Of a stretch of 21,823 bases of DNA, positions 9,868 to 19,977 are shown in pieces. Origin of the DNA: Saccoglossus kowalevskii (lineage: Eukaryota > Hemichordata > Enteropneusta > Harrimaniidae). How positions within the stretch are numbered: position 1 is the first letter of the stretch; each line of letters begins with the position of its first letter. The notes below the pieces were generated by a model. The model was given only the letters and a program-made list of their open reading frames with translations. It did no database searches and was not told the DNA's origin. The position numbers and the translations under genes are program-made. The stretch lies in assembly GCF_000003605.2 (NCBI RefSeq), contig NW_003132757.1, positions 1 to 21,823 of the forward strand, given 5' to 3'.

Positions 9868-10954
9868 CAGATGTGGTGTATGTGGCATGTACAATGTAGC
9901 TTTCATTTGGTTGATATCGTCTTGTCATATTCAGATGTGATTTATGTGTCATGTACAATGTAGCTTTCATTTAGTTGACATCGTCTTGTCATATTCAGAT
10001 GTGTTGTATGTGTCATGTACAATGTAGCTTTCATTTGGTTGACATCGTCTTGTCATATTCAGACGTGGTGTATGTGGCATGTACAATGTAGCTTTCATTT
10101 GGTTGACATCGTCTTGTCATATTCAGTTGTGGTGTATGTGGCATGTCCAATGTAGCTTTCATTTGGTTGACATCGTCTTGTCATATTCAGATATGGTGTA
10201 TGTGTCATGTACAATGTAGCTTTCATTTGGTTGACATCGTCTTGTCATATTCAGACGTGGTGTATGTGGCATGTACAATGTAGCTTTCATTTGGTTTGAC
10301 ATCGTCTTGTCATATTCAGTTGTGGTGTATGTGGCATGTCCCATGTAGCTTTCATATGGTTGACATCGTCTTGTCATATTCAGATATGGTGTATGTGGCA
10401 TGTCCAATGTAGCTTTCATTTGGTTGACATCGTCTTGTCATATTCAGACGTGGTGTATGTGGCATGTACAATGTAGCTTTCATTTGGTTGACATCGTCTT
10501 GTCATATTCAGATGTGGTGTATGTAGCATGTACAATGTAACTTTCATTTGGTTGACATCGTCTTGTCATATTCAGACGTGGTGTATATGTCATGTACAAT
10601 GTAGCTTTCATTTGGTTGACATCGTCTTGTCATATTCAGATGTGATTTATGTGTCATGTACAATGTAGCTTTCATTTGGTTGACATCGTCTTGTCATATT
10701 CAGATGTGATTTATGTGTCATGTACAATGTAGCTTTCATTTGGTTGACATCGTCTTGTCATATTCACGTGGTGTATGTGGCATGTACAATGCAGCTTTCA
10801 TTTGGTTGACATCGTCTTGTCATATTCAGATGTGGTGCATGTGTCATGTACAATGTAGCTTTCATTTGGTTGACATCGTCTTGTCATATTCAGATGTGGT
10901 GTACGTGGCATGCACAATGTAACTTTCATTTGGTTGACATCGACTTGTCATATT
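9868..10954 (+). repeat. Higher-order repeat unit, copy A (17 monomers, 1087 bp)
   Basis: The unit opens with a monomer carrying TTGATATC at 9868, then B with TTTAGTTG, C1, D2, F2c, K1 (10188), D2 with TTTGGTTTGACA (65 bp, 10252), F2 with GTCCCATG and CATATGG (10317), K2c, D2, A2 with TGTAACTTTC, D1 with GTATATGTC (10573), two B, a 62-bp monomer with TTCACGTGG (10765), one with GTGCATG and one with GTACGTGG and CGACTTG (10891). The next TTGATATC at 10955 begins copy B. The chain of rare private variants makes the unit unmistakable. Confidence 0.92.
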
Positions 10955-12233
10955 CAGATGCGGTGTATGTGGCATGTACAATGTAGCTTTCATTTGGTTG
11001 ATATCGTCTTGTCATATTCAGATGTGATTTATGTGTCATGTACAATATAGCTTTCATTTAGTTGACATCGTCTTGTCATATTCAGATTAGTTGTATGTGT
11101 CATGTACAATGTAGCTTTCATTTGGTTGACATCGTCTTGTCATATTCACACGTGGTGTATGTGGCATGTACAATGTAGCTTTCATTTGGTTGACATCGTC
11201 TTGTCATATTCAGATGTGTTGTATATGTCATGTACAATGTAGCTTTCATTTGTTTGACATCGTCTTGTCATATTCAGATGTGATGTATGTGTCATGTACA
11301 ATGTAGCTTTCATTTGGTTGACATTGTCTTGTCATATTCAGTTGTGATTTATGTGTCATGTACAATGTAGCTTTCATTTGGTTGACATCGTCTTGTCATA
11401 TTCAGACGTGGTGTATGTGACATGTCCAATGTAGCTTTCATTTGGTTGACATCGTCTTGTCATATTCAGAAATGGTGTATGTGTCATGTACAATGTAGCT
11501 TTCATTTGGTTGACATCGTCTTGTCATATTCAGACGTGGTGTATGTGGCATGTACAATGTAGCTTTCATTTGGTTTGACATCGTCTTGTCATATTCAGTT
11601 GTGGTGTATGTGGCATGTCCCATGTAGCTTTCATATGGTTGACATCGTCTTGTCATATTCAGATATGGTGTATGTGGCATGTCCAATGTAGCTTTCATTT
11701 GGTTGACATCGTCTTGTCATATTCAGACGTGGTGTATGTGGCATGTACAATGCAGCTTTCCTTTGGTTGACATCGTCTTGTCATATTCAGATGTGGTGTA
11801 TGTGGCATGTACAATGTAACTTTCATTTGGTTGACATCGTCTTGTCATATTCAGACGTGGTGTATATGTCATGTACAATGTAGCTTTCATTTGGTTGACA
11901 TCGTCTTGTCATATTCAGATGTGATTTATGTGTCATGTACAATGTAGCTTTCATTTGGTTGACATCGTCTTGTCATATTCAGATGTGATTTATGTGTCAT
12001 GTACAATGTAGCTTTCATTTGGTTGACATCGTCTTGTCATATTCACGTGGTGTATGTGGCATGCACAATGCAGCTTTCATTTGGTTGACATCGTCTTGTC
12101 ATATTCAGATGTGGTGCATGTGTCATGTACAATGTAGCTTTCATTTGGTTGACATCGTCTTGTCATATTCAGATGTGGTGTACGTGGCATGTACAATGTA
12201 ACTTTCATTTGGTTGACATCGACTTGTCATATT
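10955..12233 (+). repeat. Higher-order repeat unit, copy B (20 monomers, 1279 bp)
   Basis: It begins with TTGATATC at 10955. After the TTTAGTTG monomer it holds I-E2-C1-(GATGTGATG)-G-D2c where copy A has C1-D2-F2c, a net gain of three monomers. From the K-type monomer at 11467 (GAAATGG) it follows copy A in order: 65-bp D2 at 11531, GTCCCATG F2 at 11596, K2c at 11660, GTATATGTC at 11852, 62-bp TTCACGTGG at 12044, GTGCATG and GTACGTGG. The stretch 10188-11274 aligns to 11467-12553 at a constant 1279-bp offset, with only scattered single differences by eye. Confidence 0.92.
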
Positions 12234-12553
12234 CAGATGTGTTGTATGTGGCATGTACAATGTAGCTTTCATTTGGTTGATATCGTCTTGTCATATTCAG
12301 ATGTGTTGTATGTGGCATGTACAATGTAGCTTTCATTTAGTTGACATCGTCTTGTCATATTCAGATTAGTTGTATGTGTCATGTACAATGTAGCTTTCAT
12401 TTGGTTGACATCGTCTTGTCATATTCACACGTGGTGTATGTGGCATGTACAATGTAGCTTTCATTTGGTTGACATCGTCTTGTCATATTCAGATGTGTTG
12501 TATGTGTCATGTACAATGTAGCTTTCATTTGGTTGACATCGTCTTGTCATATT
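12234..12553 (+). repeat. Higher-order repeat unit, truncated copy C
   Basis: The TTGATATC monomer at 12234 opens a third unit: a TTTAGTTG monomer, I at 12362, E2, then C1 at 12490, matching the start of copy B. The copy is then replaced by a C2 with GCTTCC and a different cassette at 12554, so only five monomers of the unit remain. The head at 12234 is C2-like where copy B has GATGCGG, and at 12298 it is C2 where copy B has B. Confidence 0.82.
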
Positions 12554-13321
12554 CAGATGTGTTGTATGTGGCATGTACAATGTAGCTTCCATTTGGTTGA
12601 CATCGTCTTGTCATATTCACACGTGGTGTATGTGGCATGTACAATGTAGCTTTCATTTGGTTGACATCGTCTTGTCATATTCAGACGTGGTGTATGTGTC
12701 ATGTACAATGTAGCTTTCATTTGGTTGACATCGTCTTGTCATATTCAGTTGTGGTGTATGTGTCATGTACAATGTAGCTTTCATTTGGTTGACATCGTCT
12801 TGTCATATTCAGTCGTGTTGTATGTGGCATGTATAATGTAGCTTTCATTTGGTTGACATCGTCTTGTCATATTCAGTTGTGGTGTATGTGGCATGTCCAA
12901 TGTAGCTTTCATTTGGTTGACATCGTCTTGTCATATTCAGATTAGTTGTATGTGTCATGTACAATGTAGCTTTCATTTGGTTGACATCGTCTTGTCATAT
13001 TCACACGTGGTGTATGTGGCATGTACAATGTAGCTTTCATTTGGTTGACATCGTCTTGTCATATTCAGATGTGTTGTATGTGTCATGTACAATGTAGCTT
13101 TCATTTGGTTGACATCGTCTTGTCATATTCAGATGTGTTGTATGTGGCATGTACAATGTAGCTTCCATTTGGTTGACATCGTCTTGTCATATTCACACGT
13201 GGTGTATGTGGCATGTACAATGTAGCTTTCATTTGGTTGACATCGTCTTGTCATATTAAGACGTGGTGTAAATGGCATGTACAATGTAGCTTTCATTTGG
13301 TTGACATCGTCTTGTCATATT
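12362..13321 (+). repeat. I-E2-C1-C2-E2 cassettes, two copies, around the third J
   Basis: I-E2-C1-C2(GCTTCC)-E2 starts at 12362 and again at 12938, 576 bp (nine monomers) apart. Between them lie D1, F1, J (12810, GTATAATG) and F2c, so this block also contains the third J-F2c-I-E2 cassette. It ends with a monomer at 13258 that has TTAAG instead of TTCAG and GTAAATGGC. Close relatives of that monomer, with GTAATTGGC, follow E2 at 15690 and 18250. Confidence 0.86.
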
Positions 13322-13449
13322 CAGATGTGATTTATGTGTCATGTACAATGTAACTTTCATTTAGTTGACATCGTCTTGTCATATTCAGACGTGGTGTATG
13401 TGGCATGTACAATGTAGCTTTCATTTGGTTGACATCGTCTTGTCATATT

Positions 13450-13831
13450 CAGATGTGGTGTATATGTCATGTACAATGTAGCTTTCATTTGGTTGACATC
13501 GTCTTGTCATATTCAGATGTGATTTATGTGTCATGTACAATGTAGCTTTCATTTGGTTGACATCGTCTTGTCATATTCAGATGTGATTTATGTGTCATGT
13601 ACAATGTAGCTTTCATTTGGTTGACATCGTCTAGTCATATTCACGTGGTGTATGTGGCATGTACAATGCAGCTTTCATTTGGTTGACATCGTCTTGTCAT
13701 ATTCAGATGTGGTGCATGTGTCATGTACAATGTAGCTTTCATTTGGTTGACATCGTCTTGTCATATTCAGATGTGGTGTACGTGGCATGTACAATGTAAC
13801 TTTCATTTGGTTGACATCGTCTTGTCATATT
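13450..13831 (+). repeat. Third partial copy of the higher-order repeat interior
   Basis: Six monomers reproduce 10573-10954 and 11852-12233: the GTATATGTC head, two B, the 62-bp TTCACGTGG monomer at 13642, GTGCATG at 13704, and GTACGTGG with TGTAACTTTC at 13768. The offset from copy B at the 62-bp monomer is 1598 bp (25 monomers minus 2). This copy has CGTCTAGTC before the short monomer and lacks the CGACTTG change. Confidence 0.88.
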
Positions 13832-14855
13832 CAGATGTGGTGTATATGGCATGTGCAATGTAGCTTTCATTTGGTTGACATCGTCTTGTCATATTCAGAT
13901 GTGATTTATGTGTCATGTACAATGTAACTTTCATTTAGTTGACATCGTCTTGTCATATTCAGACGTGGTGTATGTGGCATGTACAATGTAGCTTTCATTT
14001 GGTTGACATCGTCTTGTCATATTCAGATGTGGTGTATGTGTCATGTACAATGTAGCTTTCATTTGGTTGACATCGTCTTGTCATATTCAGATGTGGTGTA
14101 TGTGTCATGTACAATGTAGCTTTCATTTGGTTGACATCGTCTTGTCATATTCAGATGTGGTGTATGTGGCATGTACAATGTAGCTTTCATTTGGTTGACA
14201 TCGTCTTGTCATATTCAGATGTGGTGTATATGGCATGTGCAATGTAGCTTTCATTTGGTTGACATCGTCTTGTCATATTCAGATGTGTTGTATGTGGCAT
14301 GTACAATGTAGCTTTCATTTGGTTGACATCGTCTTGTCATATTCACACGTGGTGTATGTGGCATGTACAATGTAGCTTTCATTTGGTTGACATCGTCTTG
14401 TCATATTCAGATGTGTTGTATGTGTCATGTACAATGTAGCTTTCATTTGTTTGACATCGTCTTGTCATATTCAGATGTGATGTATGTGTCATGTACAATG
14501 TAGCTATCATTTGGTTGACATCGTCTTGTCATATTCAGTTGTGATTTATGTGTCATGTACAATGTAGCTTTCATTTGGTTGACATCGTCTTGTCATATTC
14601 AGACGTGGTGTATGTGGCATGTCCAATGTAGCTTTCATTTAGTTGACATCGTCTTGTCATATTCAGATGTGTTGTATGTGTCATGTACAATGTAGCTTTC
14701 ATTTGGTTGACATCGTCTTGTCATATTCAGACGTGGTGTATGTGGCATGTACAATGTAGCTTTCATTTGGTTGACATCGTCTTGTCATATTCAGTTGTGG
14801 TGTATGTGGCATGTCCAATGTAGCTTTCATTTGGTTGACATCGTCTTGTCATATT
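13832..14855 (+). repeat. Segmental duplication, left copy (16 monomers)
   Basis: The order is A2 with GTATATGGC and GTGCAATG, B with TGTAACTTTC and TTTAGTTG, D2, A1, A1, A2, another GTATATGGC/GTGCAATG monomer, C2, E2 (14344), C1 with TTTGTTTG (14408), a GATGTGATG head, G, D2c with TTTAGTTG, C1, D2 and F2c. The right copy at 16714-17673 has the same order without the E2. The offset is 2882 bp before that point and 2818 bp after it. Confidence 0.9.
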
Positions 14856-15049
14856 CAGATATGGTGTATGTGTCATGTACAATGTAGCTTTCATTTGGCT
14901 TGACATCGTCTTGTCATATTCAGACGTGGTGTATGTGGCATGTACAATGTAGCTTTCATTTGGTTTGACATCGTCTTGTCATATTCAGTTGTGGTGTATG
15001 TGGCATGTCCCATGTAGCTTTCATATGGTTGACATCGTCTTGTCATATT
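14664..15049 (+). repeat. Partial copy of the higher-order repeat start, with two adjacent 65-bp monomers
   Basis: C1-D2-F2c-K1-D2-F2 matches 9996-10380 of unit A. The K1 at 14856 is 65 bp with TTTGGCTTGACA, the D2 at 14921 is 65 bp with TTTGGTTTGACA, and the F2 at 14986 has GTCCCATG and CATATGG. GTCCCATG is seen only at 10317, 11596 and here. The first three monomers overlap the end of the segmental duplication, so this spot joins two different higher-order blocks. Confidence 0.86.
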
Positions 15050-15689
15050 CAGATGTGATTTATGTGTCATGTACAATGTAGCTTTCATTTGGTTGACATC
15101 GTCTTGTCATATTCAGTTGTGGTGTATGTGGCATGTCCAATGTAGCTTTCATTTGGTTGACATTGTCTTGTCATATTCAGATTAGTTGTATGTGTCATGT
15201 ACAATGTAGCTTTCATTTGGTTGACATCGTCTTGTCATATTCAGATGTGGTGTATATGGCATGTGCAATGTAGCTTTCATTTGGTTGACATCGTCTTGTC
15301 ATATTCAGATGTGATTTATGTGTCATGTACAATGTAACTTTCATTTAGTTGACATCGTCTTGTCATATTCAGATGTGTTGTATGTGTCATGTACAATGTA
15401 GCTTTCATTTGGTTGACATCGTCTTGTCATATTCACACGTGGTGTATGTGGCATGTACAATGTAGCTTTCATTTGGTTGACATCGTCTTGTCATATTCAG
15501 ATGTGTTGTATGTGTCATGTACAATGTAGCTTTCATTTGGTTGACATCGTCTTGTCATATTCAGATGTGTTGTATGTGGCATGTACAATGTAGCTTCCAT
15601 TTGGTTGACATCGTCTTGTCATATTCACACGTGGTGTATGTGGCATGTACAATGTAGCTTTCATTTGGTTGACATCGTCTTGTCATATT
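15050..15689 (+). repeat. Mixed junction monomers leading to a GCTTCC-E2 cassette
   Basis: Ten monomers: B, F2c (CATTGTC), I (15178), A2 with GTATATGGC/GTGCAATG, B with TGTAACTTTC and TTTAGTTG, C1, E2 (15434), C1, C2 with GCTTCC (15562) and E2 (15626). The pieces are drawn from cassettes seen elsewhere in the window. No non-satellite sequence is present. Confidence 0.83.
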
Positions 15690-16713
15690 AAGACGTGGTG
15701 TAATTGGCATGTACAATGTAGCTTTCATTTGGTTGACATCGTCTTGTCATATTCAGACGTGGTGTATGTGTCATGTACAATGTAGCTTTCATTTGGTTGA
15801 CATCGTCTTGCCATATTCAGTTGTGGTGTATGTGTCATGTACAATGTAGCTTTCATTTGGTTGACATCGTCTTGTCATATTCAGTTGTGTTGTATGTGGC
15901 ATGTACAATGTAGCTTTCATTTGGTTGACATCGTCTTGTCATATTCAGTTGTGGTGTATGTGGCATGTCCAATGTAGCTTTCATTTGGTTGACATCGTCT
16001 TGTCATATTCAGATTAGTTGTATGTGTCATGTACAATGTAGCTTTCATTTGGTTGACATCGTCTTGTCATATTCACACGTGGTGTATGTGGCATGTACAA
16101 TGTAGCTTTCATTTGGTTGACATCGTCTTGTCATATTCAGTTGTGTTGTATGTGGCATGTACAATGTAGCTTTCATTTGGTTGACATCGTCTTGTCATAT
16201 TCAGTTGTGGTGTATGTGGCATGTCCAATGTAGCTTTCATTTGGTTGACATCGTCTTGTCATATTCAGATGTGGTGTATGTGTCATGTACAATGTAGCTT
16301 TCATTTGGTTGACATCGTCTTGTCATATTCAGACGTGGTGTATGTGGCATGTACTATGTAGCCTTCATTTGGTTGACATCGTCTTGTCATATTCAGATGT
16401 GATTTATGTGTCATGTACAATGTAGCTTTCATTTGGTTGACATCATTTTGTCATATTCAGATGTGATTTATGTGTCATGTACAATGTAGCTTTCATTTAG
16501 TTGACATCGTCTTGTCATATTCAGACGTGGTGTATGTGGCATGTACAATGTAGCTTTCATTTGGTTGACATCGTCTTGTCATATTCAGATATGGTGTATG
16601 TGTCATGTACAATGTAGCTTTCATTTGGTTGACATCGTCTTGTCATATTCAGATGTGGTGTATGTGGCATGTACAATGTAGCTTTCATTTGGTTGACATC
16701 GTCTTGTCATATT
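15562..16713 (+). repeat. GCTTCC-E2-TTAAG cassette and downstream block, copy 1
   Basis: C2(GCTTCC)-E2-TTAAG(GTAATTGGC, 15690)-D1-F1-H2-F2c at 15562-16009 matches 18122-18569 at 2560 bp (40 monomers). It continues I-E2-H2-F2c-A1, then D2 with GTACTATGTAGCC (16330), B with CATCATTTTG (16394), B with TTTAGTTG, D2, K1 and A2. The stretch 16138-16841 matches 18442-19145 at exactly 2304 bp (36 monomers). The two offsets differ because I-E2-H2-F2c is extra here or lost there. Confidence 0.88.
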
Positions 16714-17673
16714 CAGATGTGGTGTATATGGCATGTGCAATGTAGCTTTCATTTGGTTGACATCGTCTTGTCATATTCAGATGTGATTTATGTGTCATGT
16801 ACAATGTAACTTTCATTTAGTTGACATCGTCTTGTCATATTCAGACGTGGTGTATGTGGCATGTACAATGTAGCTTTCATTTGGTTGACATCGTCTTGTC
16901 ATATTCAGATGTGGTGTATGTGTCATGTACAATGTAGCTTTCATTTGGTTGACATCGTCTTGTCATATTCAGATGTGGTGTATGTGTCATGTACAATGTA
17001 GCTTTCATTTGGTTGACATCGTCTTGTCATATTCAGATGTGGTGTATGTGGCATGTACAATGTAGCTTTCATTTGGTTGACATCGTCTTGTCATATTCAG
17101 ATGTGGTGTATATGGCATGTGCAATGTAGCTTTCATTTGGTTGACATCGTCTTGTCATATTCAGATGTGTTGTATGTGGCATGTACAATGTAGCTTTCAT
17201 TTGGTTGACATCGTCTTGTCATATTCAGATGTGTTGTATGTGTCATGTACAATGTAGCTTTCATTTGTTTGACATCGTCTTGTCATATTCAGATGTGATG
17301 TATGTGTCATGTACAATGTAGCTTTCATTTGGTTGACATCGTCTTGTCATATTCAGTTGTGATTTATGTGTCATGTACAATGTAGCTTTCATTTGGTTGA
17401 CATCGTCTTGTCATATTCAGACGTGGTGTATGTGGCATGTCCAATGTAGCTTTCATTTAGTTGACATCGTCTTGTCATATTCAGATGTGTTGTATGTGTC
17501 ATGTACAATGTAGCTTTCATTTGGTTGACATCGTCTTGTCATATTCAGACGTGGTGTATGTGGCATGTACAATGTAGCTTTCATTTGGTTGACATCGTCT
17601 TGTCATATTCAGTTGTGGTGTATGTGGCATGTCCAATGTAGCTTTCATTTGGTTGACATCGTATTGTCATATC
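16714..17673 (+). repeat. Segmental duplication, right copy (15 monomers)
   Basis: It repeats 13832-14855 in order, including both GTATATGGC/GTGCAATG monomers, TTTGTTTG, the GATGTGATG head (17290) and D2c with TTTAGTTG, but lacks the E2 present at 14344. Its last F2c (17610) has CGTATTGTCATATCC. A different cassette, A1-F1-H2-F2c, follows. Loss or gain of exactly one whole monomer fits unequal exchange in register. Confidence 0.9.
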
Positions 17674-18249
17674 CAGATGTGGTGTATGTGTCATGTACAA
17701 TGTAGCTTTCATTTGGTTGACATCGTCTTGTCATATTCAGTTGTGGTGTATGTGTCATGTACAATGTAGCTTTCATTTGGTTGACATCGTCTTGTCATAT
17801 TCAGTTGTGTTGTATGTGGCATGTACAATGTAGCTTTCATTTGGTTGACATCGTCTTGTCATATTCAGTTGTGGTGTATGTGGCATGTCCAATGTAGCTT
17901 TCATTTGGTTGACATCGTCTTGTCATATTCAGATGTGGTGTATGTGTCATGTACAATGTAGCTTTCATTTGGTTGACATCGTCTTGTCATATTCAGACGT
18001 GGTGTATGTGGCATGTACTATGTAGCCTTCATTTGGTTGACATCGTCTTGTCATATTCAGATGTGATTTATGTGTCATGTACAATGTAACTTTCATTTGG
18101 TTGACATCATTTTGTCATATTCAGATGTGTTGTATGTGGCATGTACAATGTAGCTTCCATTTGGTTGACATCGTCTTGTCATATTCACACGTGGTGTATG
18201 TGGCATGTACAATGTAGCTTTCATTTGGTTGACATCGTCTTGTCATATT
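17674..18249 (+). repeat. A1-F1-H2-F2c-A1-D2-B cassette, then C2-E2
   Basis: Nine monomers. D2 at 17994 carries GTACTATGTAGCC and B at 18058 carries both TGTAACTTTC and CATCATTTTG. They are followed by C2 with GCTTCC (18122) and E2 (18186). The GTACTATGTAGCC monomer occurs four times (16330, 17994, 18634, 19786), always preceded by A1 and followed by a B with CATCATTTTG. It therefore moves as part of a cassette. Confidence 0.87.
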
Positions 18250-18825
18250 AAGACGTGGTGTAATTGGCATGTACAATGTAGCTTTCATTTGGTTGACATC
18301 GTCTTGTCATATTCAGACGTGGTGTATGTGTCATGTACAATGTAGCTTTCATTTGGTTGACATCGTCTTGTCATATTCAGTTGTGGTGTATGTGTCATGT
18401 ACAATGTAGCTTTCATTTGGTTGACATCGTCTTGTCATATTCAGTTGTGTTGTATGTGGCATGTACAATGTAGCTTTCATTTGGTTGACATCGTCTTGTC
18501 ATATTCAGTTGTGGTGTATGTGGCATGTCCAATGTAGCTTTCATTTGGTTGACATCGTCTTGTCATATTCAGATGTGGTGTATGTGTCATGTACAATGTA
18601 GCTTTCATTTGGTTGACATCGTCTTGTCATATTCAGACGTGGTGTATGTGGCATGTACTATGTAGCCTTCATTTGGTTGACATCGTCTTGTCATATTCAG
18701 ATGTGATTTATGTGTCATGTACAATGTAGCTTTCATTTGGTTGACATCATTTTGTCATATTCAGATGTGATTTATGTGTCATGTACAATGTAGCTTTCAT
18801 TTAGTTGACATCGTCTTGTCATATT
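18250..18825 (+). repeat. 18-monomer-offset duplication, left copy
   Basis: Nine monomers: TTAAG/GTAATTGGC (18250), D1, F1, H2, F2c, A1, D2 with GTACTATGTAGCC (18634), B with CATCATTTTG and B with TTTAGTTG. The right copy starts at 19402, exactly 1152 bp (18 monomers) away, with the offset confirmed at both the TTAAG and TAGCC marks. The next nine monomers do not match between copies, so only half of an 18-monomer unit is conserved. Confidence 0.9.
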
Positions 18826-19401
18826 CAGACGTGGTGTATGTGGCATGTACAATGTAGCTTTCATTTGGTTGACATCGTCTTGTCATATTCAGATGTGGTG
18901 TATGTGTCATGTACAATGTAGCTTTCATTTGGTTGACATCGTCTTGTCATATTCAGATGTGGTGTATGTGGCATGTACAATGTAGCTTTCATTTGGTTGA
19001 CATCGTCTTGTCATATTCAGATGTGGTGTATATGGCATGTGCAATGTAGCTTTCATTTGGTTGACATCGTCTTGTCATATTCAGATGTGATTTATGTGTC
19101 ATGTACAATGTAACTTTCATTTAGTTGACATCGTCTTGTCATATTCAGATGTGTTGTATGTGTCATGTACAATGTTGCTTTCATTTGGTTGACATCGTCT
19201 TGTCATATTCACACGTGGTGTATGTGGCATGTACAATGTAGCGTTCATTTGGTTGACATCGTCTTGTCATATTCAGATGTGTTGTATGTGTCATGTACAA
19301 TGTAGCTTTCATTTGGTTGACATCGTCTTGTCATATTCAGACGTGGTGTATATGTCATGTACAATGTAGCTTTCATTTGGTTGACATCGTCTTGTCATAT
19401 T
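18826..19401 (+). repeat. Spacer monomers between the 18-monomer-offset copies
   Basis: D2, A1, A2, A2 with GTATATGGC/GTGCAATG (19018), B with TGTAACTTTC and TTTAGTTG, C1 with ATGTTGC, E2 with TAGCGTTC (19210), C1, and D1 with GTATATGTC (19338). The first five continue the match to 16522-16841. The rest are ordinary monomers with private changes. Confidence 0.85.
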
Positions 19402-19977
19402 AAGACGTGGTGTAATTGGCATGTACAATGTAGCTTTCATTTGGTTGACATCGTCTTGTCATATTCAGACGTGGTGTATGTGTCATGTACAATGTAGCTT
19501 TCATTTGGTTGACATCGTCTTGTCATATTCAGTTGTGGTGTATGTGTCATGTACAATGTAGCTTTCATTTGGTTGACATCGTCTTGTCATATTCAGTTGT
19601 GTTGTATGTGGCATGTACAATGTAGCTTTCATTTGGTTGACATCGTCTTGTCATATTCACACGTGGTGTATGTGGCATGTCCAATGTAGCTTTCATTTGG
19701 TTGACATCGTCTTGTCATATTCAGATGTGGTGTATGTGTCATGTACAATGTAGCTTTCATTTGGTTGACATCGTCTTGTCATATTCAGACGTGGTGTATG
19801 TGGCATGTACTATGTAGCCTTCATTTGGTTGACATCGTCTTGTCATATTCAGATGTGATTTATGTGTCATGTACAATGTAGCTTTCATTTGGTTGACATC
19901 ATTTTGTCATATTCAGATGTGATTTATGTGTCATGTACAATGTAACTTTCATTTAGTTGACATCGTCTTGTCATATT
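19402..19977 (+). repeat. 18-monomer-offset duplication, right copy
   Basis: Same order as 18250-18825, except that the fifth monomer (19658) has an E2 head (CACGTGG) with the CATGTCC core, where the left copy has F2c. The last B (19914) also has TGTAACTTTC. An E head on a CATGTCC core is uncommon here and may be a mosaic made by conversion of the head alone. Confidence 0.89.

Noticed and set aside
9696-12201. Open frames of 67-86 codons at 9696-9899, 10159-10419, 10713-10922, 11438-11698 and 11992-12201
   Set aside because: All coincide with off-length monomers (9677, 10252, 10765, 11531, 12044). The two pairs that look conserved are simply copies of the 1279-bp higher-order repeat, so their similarity is not evidence of coding.
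14891-15088. Minus-strand open frame of 65 codons
   Set aside because: It spans the adjacent 65-bp monomers at 14856 and 14921. Same artefact as above.
9868-19977. The long duplications are an assembly artefact
   Set aside because: Copies differ by scattered private substitutions, single-monomer gains or losses and different junctions, which simple assembler duplication would not produce. It cannot be fully excluded without read support.
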